A stretch of DNA of 64,000 nt, taken from NCBI GenBank assembly GCA_965217825.1, contig OZ244571.1:1798001-1862000 (forward strand). The letters run 5' to 3'. The notes under the pieces were generated by a model. It saw only the letters and a list, made by a program, of their open reading frames with translations, did no database searches and was not told where the DNA came from. The position numbers were made by a program, and so were the translations under genes. This DNA comes from VXNE01 sp965217825 (GTDB taxonomy: Bacteria > Pseudomonadota > Gammaproteobacteria > Pseudomonadales > Azotimanducaceae). This document shows positions 42,279 to 50,218 of this stretch, piece by piece (positions within the stretch are counted from its first letter, which is position 1; the number at the start of each line of letters is the position of its first letter).

Positions 42279-43034
42279 TCATTGAAACAGGTCTTCCGCC
42301 AGCGGACGGTTGATCGCCGCCGCGTCGCCGGCCGGCGACGCGGGCGCAAAGCCCCTGACCAGCGCCGCTGGAATCCGCTCGGTGGTTTCGCCCATGACGA
42401 GAACGGCGGCCGTTGCGATGGCGTCGGCGCGGTTGACCAGCGTGATCTTGAGTTCCCGACCGAACAGGTCGGAGCCGCCCCGGCGGTCGTCGAACACCTG
42501 GATACCGGCGGCGCCGATGGCGATGGCGGTGGTGCCGAGGCGCCAGGGGCGGTTGGCGCTATCGCTGATGACCACGCCGACGCGCTTGCCGGTCTCGTCA
42601 AGGATGCGTGCATTCAGTGCCGCGGCCGAAGCGTCGGGATCCAGGGGCAAAAGCAGAGCGACCTCGCCGCGCCGGTGGTCGACGTTGGACTGATCGATGC
42701 CGGCATTGGCGCTGACGAAGCCGAGCCGGTGCCGGACTATGAGCACACCGGGCCTTTTTCGCACCACGGCTACGGATTCATCGAGGATCAACTGCACCAG
42801 GCGCGGGTCCTTTTCGGTCTCGGTCGCCAACGCGATGGCGTCGGCCGACGGCGCGACGTCGGCAAGTGGAACCAGGCGGCCCTCGGCCTTGGAGACGACC
42901 TTTTGCGCGACGACCAGCACGTCGCCGTCGCGAAGTATCGTCTGGGCGTTGATGGCGTCCACGAGGATGGCGCAGAGATCATCGCCGGCCCGAACCAGGG
43001 GCAGGCCTTCGATACCCACGACGCTGAGCGCCAT
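42279..43034 (-). CDS. cofE: Coenzyme F420-0:L-glutamate ligase (CofE)
   Basis: 251 residues. VAQKVVSKAEGRLVPLADV, VVVRKRPGVLIVRHRLGFVSANAGIDQSNVD (split: RPGVLIVRHRLGFV and SANAGIDQSNVDH) and GVVISDSANRPWRLGTTAIA are hallmark CofE blocks. It adds gamma-linked glutamates to F420-0 with GTP. It ends after the ligase domain; the C-terminal FMN nitroreductase-like domain of actinobacterial FbiB, which reduces dehydro-F420, is absent. The ATG immediately follows the stop of the upstream reductase gene. Confidence 0.94.
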   Translation of the reverse strand: MALSVVGIEGLPLVRAGDDLCAILVDAINAQTILRDGDVLVVAQKVVSKAEGRLVPLADVAPSADAIALATETEKDPRLVQLILDESVAVVRKRPGVLIVRHRLGFVSANAGIDQSNVDHRRGEVALLLPLDPDASAAALNARILDETGKRVGVVISDSANRPWRLGTTAIAIGAAGIQVFDDRRGGSDLFGRELKITLVNRADAIATAAVLVMGETTERIPAALVRGFAPASPAGDAAAINRPLAEDLFQ

Positions 43035-43703
43035 CTATTCGTGCCCCGTTTGGCCGACGATCTTGATACCCGAATGCGATATGTCGTGGCGGCGGTTGAT
43101 CTGAATGAGGATGCTGGTGAGCGCCTCGGCGGCGGCGGCGTTGTCGATGGGTCCGGCGTGCCAGCCATTGAGCCCCGCTTCCGCCGCCAGCGCGATGACC
43201 TTGTCCCTGGCGGCGCGCTTGTTGCCGGCGACGAGAACGTCGCACTCAATTTGGATGTCCCGCTGCAACAGATGCGCCGCGATGTTCTGGAATGCGGAGA
43301 CGACCATGACGTCATCGCCCAGGAAGTCCTGCGCGCGCTTGCCGGCGGATCCCGCCTCCGGCAGTTGCACCGTGCCGACCCTGGGCGGAACCAGAGGCAC
43401 GGACACGTCGATCAGGATCTTGCCGGCGAGACCGGCGCGAACGGTTTCGAGGGTGGAGATCTGGTGTTCTGCGGGCACCGTCAGCACCACGATGTCTCCC
43501 GCCGCCGCCGCGTCGGCGTTCTCCATCGCGCGCGCCGGGGTTTCGGGACTGATCTGTTGCAGGTTTGCCACAGCGTTCTTCGCCTTTTCGAGCGTGCGCG
43601 AACCGATCACGATCTCGTGTCCAGCTCTGGACCAGCGTATGGCCAGGCCCGTGCCCAGATCGCCGGTACCGCCCAGTATGGCGATGGATTCCTTGCCGGA
43701 CAT
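43035..43703 (-). CDS. npdG: NADPH-dependent F420 reductase
   Basis: 222 residues from MSGKESIAILGGTGDLGTGL at 43703, with GAGGAG five bases upstream. A Rossmann start with GGTGDLGTG, then VIGSRTLEKAKNAVANL, VVLTVPAEHQISTLETVR, LIDVSVPLVPP and a C-terminal half ending GPIDNAAAAEALTSILIQIN are typical of the enzyme that exchanges hydride between NADPH and F420. It would keep the cofactor reduced for LLM-class oxidoreductases such as the one at 49.2-50.1 kb. Directly abuts cofE. Confidence 0.9.
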   Translation of the reverse strand: MSGKESIAILGGTGDLGTGLAIRWSRAGHEIVIGSRTLEKAKNAVANLQQISPETPARAMENADAAAAGDIVVLTVPAEHQISTLETVRAGLAGKILIDVSVPLVPPRVGTVQLPEAGSAGKRAQDFLGDDVMVVSAFQNIAAHLLQRDIQIECDVLVAGNKRAARDKVIALAAEAGLNGWHAGPIDNAAAAEALTSILIQINRRHDISHSGIKIVGQTGHE

Positions 43704-43801
43704 GGACTCCTCCGCACAAAAGCGGCGATTATCGAGTGTCTCGCCGCCGGCGGCAAACTCCCACGCTGGCAATACTCAGAGCGGCGCCGCCTGGTCGGAG
43801 G

Positions 43802-45238
43802 TCATGGCCGAATGTCCTTCGCAGTTTCCAACCAACCGAACCCGGTTCCGAGACGGCGATCCGCGAACCGCAGGGCGCGGGACATCTCCGGAGCTACCGG
43901 CATGCCCGGCGCATTCCGAATCGGATTCAGACTGAGAGACAGGAAGCCGCCGATCGGGTTGGGGCCGGCAACCAGTTTCGCGACCGGCGACTCGTCTTGC
44001 CGCGCCTCGCGATACTCGGTTCCCTCGCGCACGAGATTGAATGTACTGGTCAGGTCAAATCTCGTGTCTGTAACGACATGGCCGCCGCCGGCGCGATGCC
44101 GATCGGCGCTAGCCAACACGGCACGCTCGAGGCGGGCCGGACGAAACGCCAGGCGTTCGCCTTCAGCTACGGCGAAGCACAACGGAACAAGCGGAAAGTC
44201 CCCCAACCCGGTCGTCAGCGTCCGCAACGCCCCGCCGATTCGGGGATTCAGTTCCGTCGGCACGAATCCGTCGCGCGAGAGCACGCCATCTATGGTGAAC
44301 GCGCCGCGATAGTCGACCCGCTCGCGCAGTGCTACGCCCACGCGCCGCGCCATGCAGCGCATCGCTTCGCGATCCTCGGTCCGAGGGTCGAACCAGTTGG
44401 AACACCCGGCGTACAGAAGCCGGTCGCCTTCTCGCGGCCGCAAAACGATCATTTCGACGGGCCGGAATACGGTCACCGCATCCTCGAACACGATTCCGTG
44501 AATGCTGACCGGAATGCCTTCCAGGAACGGCATGACGCGAACGCGGTCGGCGATTTCGCGCAACGAATCCGCCGCGGCATTGCCATCTCCGCCTGGCCGC
44601 ACCCATCGCAAGCCGACCGCGCCGCCATGGACTCCCGATTTGACGTCGGCCGCCCATACCGTGCCCAAGCCTTCGTCAAGGGCGGCGGCCGCGGCGATGA
44701 GTGCGCGACGTTCCGCGGCTACGACGCGCGATGGCGCTCTATGCACACCCGCAGCGTCCCAGAACGCGTCGATGGCCGTTTTGTCTTCGAGCGCAATCCA
44801 GGCCGGTTTGCGCGGCGCGTAGGATTTTCGGCCGGCTACGCTCGAGACATCGCTGGGCCAACACAACACTCTTGCTGAACTGTCCGGATCCCAGCAGTCG
44901 ATCATCGCTCGGACGTTGCGCGGTAGATGTTTGAGCGCAGTCAACGCCTGGCGGTGCTGATCGACGATGTCTCGGCCCTGGATGTCGTATACATGCAGCT
45001 TTGCCTCTTCCGGGTCGGGAAGTTCCCCTGTTCCCTCGCCGTAAGCGAGCAGGAATGGCTTGGCGGCCCCGAGTGCTGCCAGGGCGCGCGCCTCTCTGCC
45101 GAGACCCGCCGCCAGTCCGCCCGCGTGAATGAACCGCCGTCCTTCGAACAGGGGGCGCAACAGCGCAGTGTAGTATTCGCGCGCCTCGGCCCTCACAGGG
45201 TCACCGTGCTGCCTCGAAGGTTCCGAGTATCGATTCAT
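43802..45238 (-). CDS. ATP-grasp-like protein in the F420 operon
   Basis: 478 residues. Central part resembles an ATP-grasp ligase: PAWIALEDKTAIDAFWDAAG with RAPSRVVAAERRAL, then a nucleotide-region LGTVWAADVKSGVHGGAVGL, VMPFLEGIPVSIHGIVFEDA, and the metal-binding end RGAFTIDGVLSRDGFVPTEL NPRIGGALRTL, where the E...N pair before RIGG is the ATP-grasp Mg site. The N-terminal 130 residues resemble a pre-ATP-grasp domain. It lies 98 bases upstream of npdG in the same direction. ATP-grasp enzymes join amino acids or other carboxylates, so a role in modifying the F420 tail is conceivable but unproven; a stand-alone ligase is the alternative. Confidence 0.75.
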   Translation of the reverse strand: MNRYSEPSRQHGDPVRAEAREYYTALLRPLFEGRRFIHAGGLAAGLGREARALAALGAAKPFLLAYGEGTGELPDPEEAKLHVYDIQGRDIVDQHRQALTALKHLPRNVRAMIDCWDPDSSARVLCWPSDVSSVAGRKSYAPRKPAWIALEDKTAIDAFWDAAGVHRAPSRVVAAERRALIAAAAALDEGLGTVWAADVKSGVHGGAVGLRWVRPGGDGNAAADSLREIADRVRVMPFLEGIPVSIHGIVFEDAVTVFRPVEMIVLRPREGDRLLYAGCSNWFDPRTEDREAMRCMARRVGVALRERVDYRGAFTIDGVLSRDGFVPTELNPRIGGALRTLTTGLGDFPLVPLCFAVAEGERLAFRPARLERAVLASADRHRAGGGHVVTDTRFDLTSTFNLVREGTEYREARQDESPVAKLVAGPNPIGGFLSLSLNPIRNAPGMPVAPEMSRALRFADRRLGTGFGWLETAKDIRP

Positions 45239-45616
45239 GTTGGCTCCCCGGACCGCAACCGAGGGACCACATGACGGAGAGCCCCTCGCGTTGCGAGAGG
45301 TCCGTTGTCTGGTTTAGATCGGGATTGACAGATCGACCGGACGAACCCCACGCGTACCGCACCGATATTGGCGATGCGGGCTAATCGAGCGGTTCACAGT
45401 CCAGTCGTCCATCGGCGCGGACCCTAAGTCGAGGCGGTCACTGTGTCAAGGCGAAATGGTGCCACAGGGTGCGAGACTGGATTGGGCGTTTCGAGGTGCG
45501 TTCGATCACGATGTTCCAGCAACTCTGTCACGGGGGTGGCCATGTGAGAGGGCATCGGCGAGGGCCGACGCCTCTTGTCTTATTGAAGGCCCATCAGCGG
45601 CAGCGTGCCTCGTGAT
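45239..45616. other. Intergenic region upstream of the F420 operon
   Basis: No convincing gene. A small minus-strand ORF (45430-45545, MATPVTELLEHRDRTHLETP...) is open but has no homologue I know. A short hairpin CCTCGCGTTGCGAGAGG lies near 45283-45300. The promoter of the leftward F420 operon should lie in the left part of this interval; I cannot place it. Confidence 0.3.
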
Positions 45617-46180
45617 CTAAGCGGTCGTCGTCTGTGCGATTCGTTGTGCGAGCTTGTCGAAATCCTCTGGACACTTTTGCCGGATCGCGGGTATTCGTTG
45701 AGAAGCTTCCTCGCCTAACGTTTTGCGACCGCCGTCGGGAAGATCTCCAAGTCCTCTACGTCGAGCGATGACGTCGAAATACCTCTCCTTGACCGATACT
45801 TCGGCTCGGACCTCGGACCAACGCCACTCGGCTGGGAGTTCCAGGCCCGCGAGAACCCATGTTTCCAACTCTTCCCATGCGTTTTCCGCCAGAAAGCGGT
45901 GTCTCCCAAATTCCACTTCAATCTGGTCAAGTCGTTCGCGACGACCGACTTCGCCATCATGGTCCACGCAAAGAATGAAACAGTCCGCCATGCCTTCGTA
46001 TCGCTTGACAATATCGGACAGGTGTACGGATTTGAGCGCTTCGACAACCCCGCCAAGTACGGGATCCTCGCAGATTCTGATGTGTGCGGACGCCTTGCCC
46101 AGCGACCTGAAGCGCCTCTCGAAAAGTGGTTTGAGGATGTATTTGTCCCTCCGGGAATCTTCCGGGACGACGACGTTCAC
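45617..46180 (-). CDS. Toprim/DUF4276-like partner of an AAA ATPase
   Basis: 187 residues, starting with MNVVVPEDSRRDKYILKPLF and containing ADCFILCVDHDGEVGRRERL, an acidic DHD motif after a strand as in Toprim-like nuclease folds, then FLAENAWEELETWVLAGLEL. This is the layout of DUF4276/RloB-type proteins that accompany AAA_21 ATPases. Its ATG overlaps the ATPase stop (46177-46180), so the two form an operon. A nuclease-effector role in phage defence is inferred from analogous pairs (PARIS, RloAB, OLD-type), not shown. Confidence 0.65.
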   Translation of the reverse strand: MNVVVPEDSRRDKYILKPLFERRFRSLGKASAHIRICEDPVLGGVVEALKSVHLSDIVKRYEGMADCFILCVDHDGEVGRRERLDQIEVEFGRHRFLAENAWEELETWVLAGLELPAEWRWSEVRAEVSVKERYFDVIARRRGLGDLPDGGRKTLGEEASQRIPAIRQKCPEDFDKLAQRIAQTTTA

Positions 46181-47421
46181 TCGCTTGCCTGGTTGTCTCG
46201 TTCGGCGAAGTACACGGCGTCCTCAAACCAGCCCGAGGCGTGGAGCCGTCCCAAGCTCTGGGAACGGCGCAACTCAATCGCATTGGGCAACTCAGCGACT
46301 GGGCGCACAATGGCATTGTCGGAATCCGGCAGGCGACAGATGACAGAAGTGTTCTCGAATGTTCGATCTCCGACCATCGACAAGAGTTCCGGCGAGTGCG
46401 TGGTCGTGATCACTTGGATGTTCTTGCGTTCTGTCTGACGTTCTATGAGTTCCAGTAGGAGCCGTAGGCGCAATGGATGGATTCCGTTGTCGATTTCCTC
46501 GAAGACATAGAGCCGGGCCGGATCGTCGTCAAGCAGCGCCGCCAGGATGGCGAGGAAACGCAAGGTGCCGTCCGACGCGGAATACGCCGATACCTTCCGT
46601 TCGTTGGCTTCCTTCAGAAAAAGGTGAATCCGGCCGCTCGGGTCCTCTTCGAAGTCGAACCCAAGCACATCCATCGGCGTGAGTTCACACAGCCACTCGG
46701 TCAACGATTCCTGTCGCTCGGGCTGGGAGCAAATGCTCTGCAGCACGGTAGGGAGGTGTTCGCCACCGTCGCCCAGTCTGGTCTGGCCTGGGAACGAAGG
46801 TTGACGCATAAGCTCAGGCGATGGGTCCAGAAAACGCATTCCGCCCAAGAATTCCAGCAGGGCCATGGATTCCCAAAGGTGCACCTCTGGAGAGGCTTGG
46901 TCCGGTTTCTCAGCCGGCAGGAATTGGGTGAGGGCCGACTGGTTGGGAGATATTTGTAACAGTTCCTTTGTCGGCGGATTCCAACCTTCCTTTTTGTGTG
47001 TCGTTCTGAGGCCATCATTGTTGCGAATGGCGATTAGGCTCTCCGACGCGCCGATGAATTCCTCTTTTTTCACCTCCAATAGACCTGTGATGGTCCCGCG
47101 TTCCACCTTGATGGAATAGCGCTGTTCTTTGTCCGACAGTTTCAGTTCGATCTCAAGAGAGAATCCGTCCCGCAGAAACCGGACGATCTCATTCGCAGCG
47201 CCCCGAATCGGCGACCAATCCAATTGGCCTCCGACGCCGTACTTGCCGCCGACGATATCCGCCAGCGCGTAGCCTCGGCCGATACCGTGCAGGAATCTGA
47301 GAGCATCGCGGACATTGCTTTTGCCGCTTGCGTTCGCCCCGACGATCACGGTGAACGGCCCCATGCGTAGAGTTTCGTCGGCGAAGTTCTTGAAATCGAC
47401 GAGGCGAAGGGAGGTGATCAT
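46177..47421 (-). CDS. AAA-family ATPase (AAA_21 / RecF-SMC-like)
   Basis: 414 residues. Walker A is VGANASGKSNVRDALRFL (residues 27-44). The ABC-type second half has SAYSASDGTLRFLAILAALL (signature region), the Walker B FEEIDNGIHPLRLRLLLELI, and the switch His in ITTTHSPELLS. These ATPases carry an inserted domain and act with a Toprim or DUF partner in anti-phage systems such as PARIS and OLD-type modules. Co-translated with the Toprim-like gene. Lower GC than the surrounding metabolic genes suggests it is an acquired two-gene module between the F420 operon and a lipid gene set. Confidence 0.85.
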   Translation of the reverse strand: MITSLRLVDFKNFADETLRMGPFTVIVGANASGKSNVRDALRFLHGIGRGYALADIVGGKYGVGGQLDWSPIRGAANEIVRFLRDGFSLEIELKLSDKEQRYSIKVERGTITGLLEVKKEEFIGASESLIAIRNNDGLRTTHKKEGWNPPTKELLQISPNQSALTQFLPAEKPDQASPEVHLWESMALLEFLGGMRFLDPSPELMRQPSFPGQTRLGDGGEHLPTVLQSICSQPERQESLTEWLCELTPMDVLGFDFEEDPSGRIHLFLKEANERKVSAYSASDGTLRFLAILAALLDDDPARLYVFEEIDNGIHPLRLRLLLELIERQTERKNIQVITTTHSPELLSMVGDRTFENTSVICRLPDSDNAIVRPVAELPNAIELRRSQSLGRLHASGWFEDAVYFAERDNQASE

Positions 47422-47582
47422 TGCGCCACGTAGCTGTTTTGGTTGACCGGCAATCTACACAAAGCGTTAGTCGAACGCATTTCCGCTCAACATTGCCGTC
47501 TGTCCTCACTCCGATTCGCGAGGTAATTCGATTTGCCTCACCTTTCGGTTCCCCGGCGGTCAGCCGGGCTCTCCGCCAATTG

Positions 47583-48407
47583 TCATTCTGACGTTGCCAG
47601 CAATTCCCTTGCGGCGGCGGCAATGTGGGCGGGCATCGCCGAGGGCCGGCGCCTGGACTTGTCGAGGTGGACGCCCGCCTGGGTCAGGCTGGCGACCTCG
47701 GTTCCGTCGCGCATGTCCAGGAGCCGATGCTCGATGCGCAGGGACGTCCGTCCCACATGGCTCAGGGTGGATTGCATCGCCAGCGGCGTTCCCGGCGTCG
47801 CGCGTGCGGCGAATCGGGCGTCGAAGCTGAACGTGGCGAAACCGACGTTGTTTTCCCGCACGTAGGTGGGCGTCATCCCTATCGCGCTGCGCAGATGCTC
47901 ACCGGCAGCGGAGAACCTCAAGATGTATGCATGGGAACTCGCGCTGCCCGCGAGTCCGCAATCTTCCGCCGTGAGTACGTCTACTCCGGTATCAATCCAG
48001 CGGGCCGTGGTGGATGGAGGCGTCGGCGATGCGAGTGGTAGATGTTCCCAGTCCGAGCCAGCCAGCGGGGCGCCGCCTTCCGGAATCGGGGCCGACATGA
48101 ACTGGTCGAAGTGCGTGCAGACCGTGCCCGTTTCGGCGTCGATCAGGCGGTGCCCGAGATGATCGGCATCGAGCCGCGCGGTTTCTATCCGGTAGATGTC
48201 GCCCTTGCGGAGCTCCCGCTCGAACCGGGTGAGACATCGGACCATGGTCGGCGCACTGGGGTCGGTGGGGTCGAGCCCGGCCCGACACAGGACGACGTCG
48301 GTCGCATGGTCGAGCTTCTGGTAGTAGTACGCCACCGTGAAATGGTCGACGATGTCGCATTCCCACGGCGGTACGGCGCTCATGAACGTGATGCGTGACC
48401 TTGTCAT
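47583..48407 (-). CDS. Hotdog-fold acyl thioesterase-like protein (double hotdog)
   Basis: 274 residues from an ATG at 48407 with GGGAGGA five bases upstream. The first half starts VPPWECDIVDHFTVAYYYQK, like the 4-hydroxybenzoyl-CoA-thioesterase signature (W.CD..DH....YY), and the second half repeats the fold (FSFDARFAARATPGTPLAMQ, SHVGRTSLRIEHRLLDMRDG). Such tandem hotdog proteins hydrolyse acyl-CoA or acyl-carrier thioesters; the substrate is unknown. It reads in the same direction as the following metallophosphoesterase but with a gap, so an operon is possible. Confidence 0.7.
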   Translation of the reverse strand: MTRSRITFMSAVPPWECDIVDHFTVAYYYQKLDHATDVVLCRAGLDPTDPSAPTMVRCLTRFERELRKGDIYRIETARLDADHLGHRLIDAETGTVCTHFDQFMSAPIPEGGAPLAGSDWEHLPLASPTPPSTTARWIDTGVDVLTAEDCGLAGSASSHAYILRFSAAGEHLRSAIGMTPTYVRENNVGFATFSFDARFAARATPGTPLAMQSTLSHVGRTSLRIEHRLLDMRDGTEVASLTQAGVHLDKSRRRPSAMPAHIAAAARELLATSE

Positions 48408-48452
48408 GCGTCCTCCCAACGTTGTGTGTGCGCTTCCGGCCCGACTCCGGAG

Positions 48453-49166
48453 CTACAGGTTGGCGATTCGCTCCATCGTAGTGGCGCCTTCGGGATAGCG
48501 ACCGGCGATCACTTCTTTTGCCAGCGCCTGGATACGACCGAGCGGAACGGGCCGGTAGGCGAGTTGTTCCACGGATACGTTGATGTGAGGCGAACGCGTC
48601 GGCGCTGCGTTGTGCGTGTGCCCGTGGACGTTGGCGCAACCGTCCGGGACCGTCGCGAGCGGCATGTGCGTGAAGACGAGCGGCACGTCGCCGTCGATGC
48701 ACAGGACGGAGCAAATGTCGTCGAAGCCATCGACGCGCAGCGTTCCGGAACCGGTCAGGTCGTGGTTGCCGACAACCAGGATCTTGGCGCGTCCCGGGCC
48801 TTCGCGGATACGTTGCCAGGTGGCGTCGCAGAGCGCGGTGCGCATGGCGACATCGCCGACGAAGATCAGGGTGTCGTTCTCGCCGACCGCGCCGTCCCAG
48901 TTGGCATAGAGCTGCGCGTTCATTGCCTCGGCGTCTTCGAACGGCCGGTTCGTGTAGCGAATGATGTTCTCGTGGCCGAGGTGCAGGTCCGACCACACCC
49001 ACGTTGCATCGGCCGACGCCGCGAGGCTGCGGGCGGGCAGATCACTGGATGCTTTCAACATCGCCCGGAACATCCGTCGGGTCTGCCGCGATCCCCGGCC
49101 GGCGCTGTCCGCTTCGAGTTGTCTTTCGTACAACCGCTTGAACGATTGGGGGTCCATTCCAGACAA
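48453..49166 (-). CDS. Metallophosphoesterase
   Basis: 237 residues with the calcineurin-like set: TWVWSDLHLGHENIIRYTNR, FVGDVAMR, LVVGNHDLTGSGTL, FTHMPL and NVHGHTHNAAP. All five metal-binding motifs (D-x-H, GD, GNHD, H, GHxH) are present. The D-L-H-x-G-H-x-N-I-I form is that of cytosolic phosphoesterases common in phage and bacteria (YfcE/YmdB relatives), here with an N-terminal helical extension. Substrate unknown. Confidence 0.87.
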   Translation of the reverse strand: MSGMDPQSFKRLYERQLEADSAGRGSRQTRRMFRAMLKASSDLPARSLAASADATWVWSDLHLGHENIIRYTNRPFEDAEAMNAQLYANWDGAVGENDTLIFVGDVAMRTALCDATWQRIREGPGRAKILVVGNHDLTGSGTLRVDGFDDICSVLCIDGDVPLVFTHMPLATVPDGCANVHGHTHNAAPTRSPHINVSVEQLAYRPVPLGRIQALAKEVIAGRYPEGATTMERIANL

Positions 49167-49206
49167 CGGCGCAGCTCTCTATTCGCCTTCCAAAAGGGCC
49201 TTGATC

Positions 49207-50142
49207 TTAACCGTCCCGACCGTTCATGGCGGCGACTTCAGGCAGAACCTTGTCGATCAATGCGCGCGTCTGGGTCAGCATGTCTTCCGTCCCGCTCGCG
49301 ATGGGCCGCAGCACGAACTTGTGCACGCCGGCTGCGTGAAAACGCGACAGCAGCGCCATGATTTCGTCGACGCCGCCGATGGCGCTATAGCCCCGGGCGT
49401 CGCGGCCCAGGCGCGTGCGGAGGACTTCCGCGTGGCGCTGGACAATCGGTTCGGACGGGGTTCCGAATCGAAACCCGAAACCGGCGCCGTAGTGATCTTC
49501 GTCGATGACGCGACCGAGTTCTCCGGCTCGCGCCTTGATCGCGGCGACCACGGGGGCGACCTCGTGGGCGGCATCGATGCCGGCCTGCCAGCCGGTGCCC
49601 CAGCGGGCGGCGCGATCGATCGCTTGCGGCGCGGAGCCGCCGATCCAGAGCGGCAGGGGGTGCTGCACCGGCCTGGGGCTGATGCTTGCGGCGTCGAGTC
49701 GGTAGAATTCGCCCTCGAAATCCACCGCTTCCTCGGTCCAGAGCCGGGTGAGGATCTCCAACCCCTCGTTCACTCGTTTGCCGCGCCTGCGCGTCGGCTT
49801 GCCCGTGGCCACATAGTCCCGGGAGCGGGCGCTGCCGATGCCGAAGGCGGGCAGCAGCCGGCCTTCGGACAGCACGTCGATCGTCGCGCACTGCTTGGCC
49901 ATGATCACCGGGTCGCGCAGCCCGAGGCTCGCGACATTCATGCCGAACTTGATGTGGCGAGTGGCGCCGGCGAGGGCGGCCATGACGGACATGCATTCGA
50001 GCGCGGGTTGGGTGCTGATGATGCGGTCCGACTGCCAGATGGAGTCGACGCCGCCGGCGTCGCAGAGATCCACCCACTTCCAGAAGCCGCGCGCGTCGTC
50101 GAAGGTGAAGTTTGCTATGCCGATCCCGGCGCCGATTGACAT
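49207..50142 (-). CDS. LLM-class F420-dependent oxidoreductase (luciferase-like)
   Basis: 311 residues. TIM-barrel luciferase-like features: WVDLCDAGGVDSIWQSDRI, LAGATRHIKFGMNVASLGLR DPVIMAKQCATIDVLSEGRL, AFGIGSARSRDYVATG, RVNEGLEILTRLWTEEAVDF and PLPLWIGGSAPQAIDRAARW. Members use F420 or FMN; the presence of a full F420 operon 4 kb away makes F420 the likely cofactor. It would be supplied with reduced F420 by the NADPH reductase at 43.0-43.7 kb. Substrate unknown. Confidence 0.88.
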   Translation of the reverse strand: MSIGAGIGIANFTFDDARGFWKWVDLCDAGGVDSIWQSDRIISTQPALECMSVMAALAGATRHIKFGMNVASLGLRDPVIMAKQCATIDVLSEGRLLPAFGIGSARSRDYVATGKPTRRRGKRVNEGLEILTRLWTEEAVDFEGEFYRLDAASISPRPVQHPLPLWIGGSAPQAIDRAARWGTGWQAGIDAAHEVAPVVAAIKARAGELGRVIDEDHYGAGFGFRFGTPSEPIVQRHAEVLRTRLGRDARGYSAIGGVDEIMALLSRFHAAGVHKFVLRPIASGTEDMLTQTRALIDKVLPEVAAMNGRDG

Positions 50143-50218
50143 GGGTTCTCCCTATGCGTTCCGTCTGGCTGCGTCGATGTCAGGTGCCCAGTGTGCCGCA
50201 ATTCGGCGGGTGTCGCAT

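Noticed and set aside
42105..44312. 735-codon plus-strand ORF
   Set aside because: Antisense to cofD, cofE, npdG and part of the ATP-grasp gene, all of which have clear family motifs; the ORF is a by-product of high GC.
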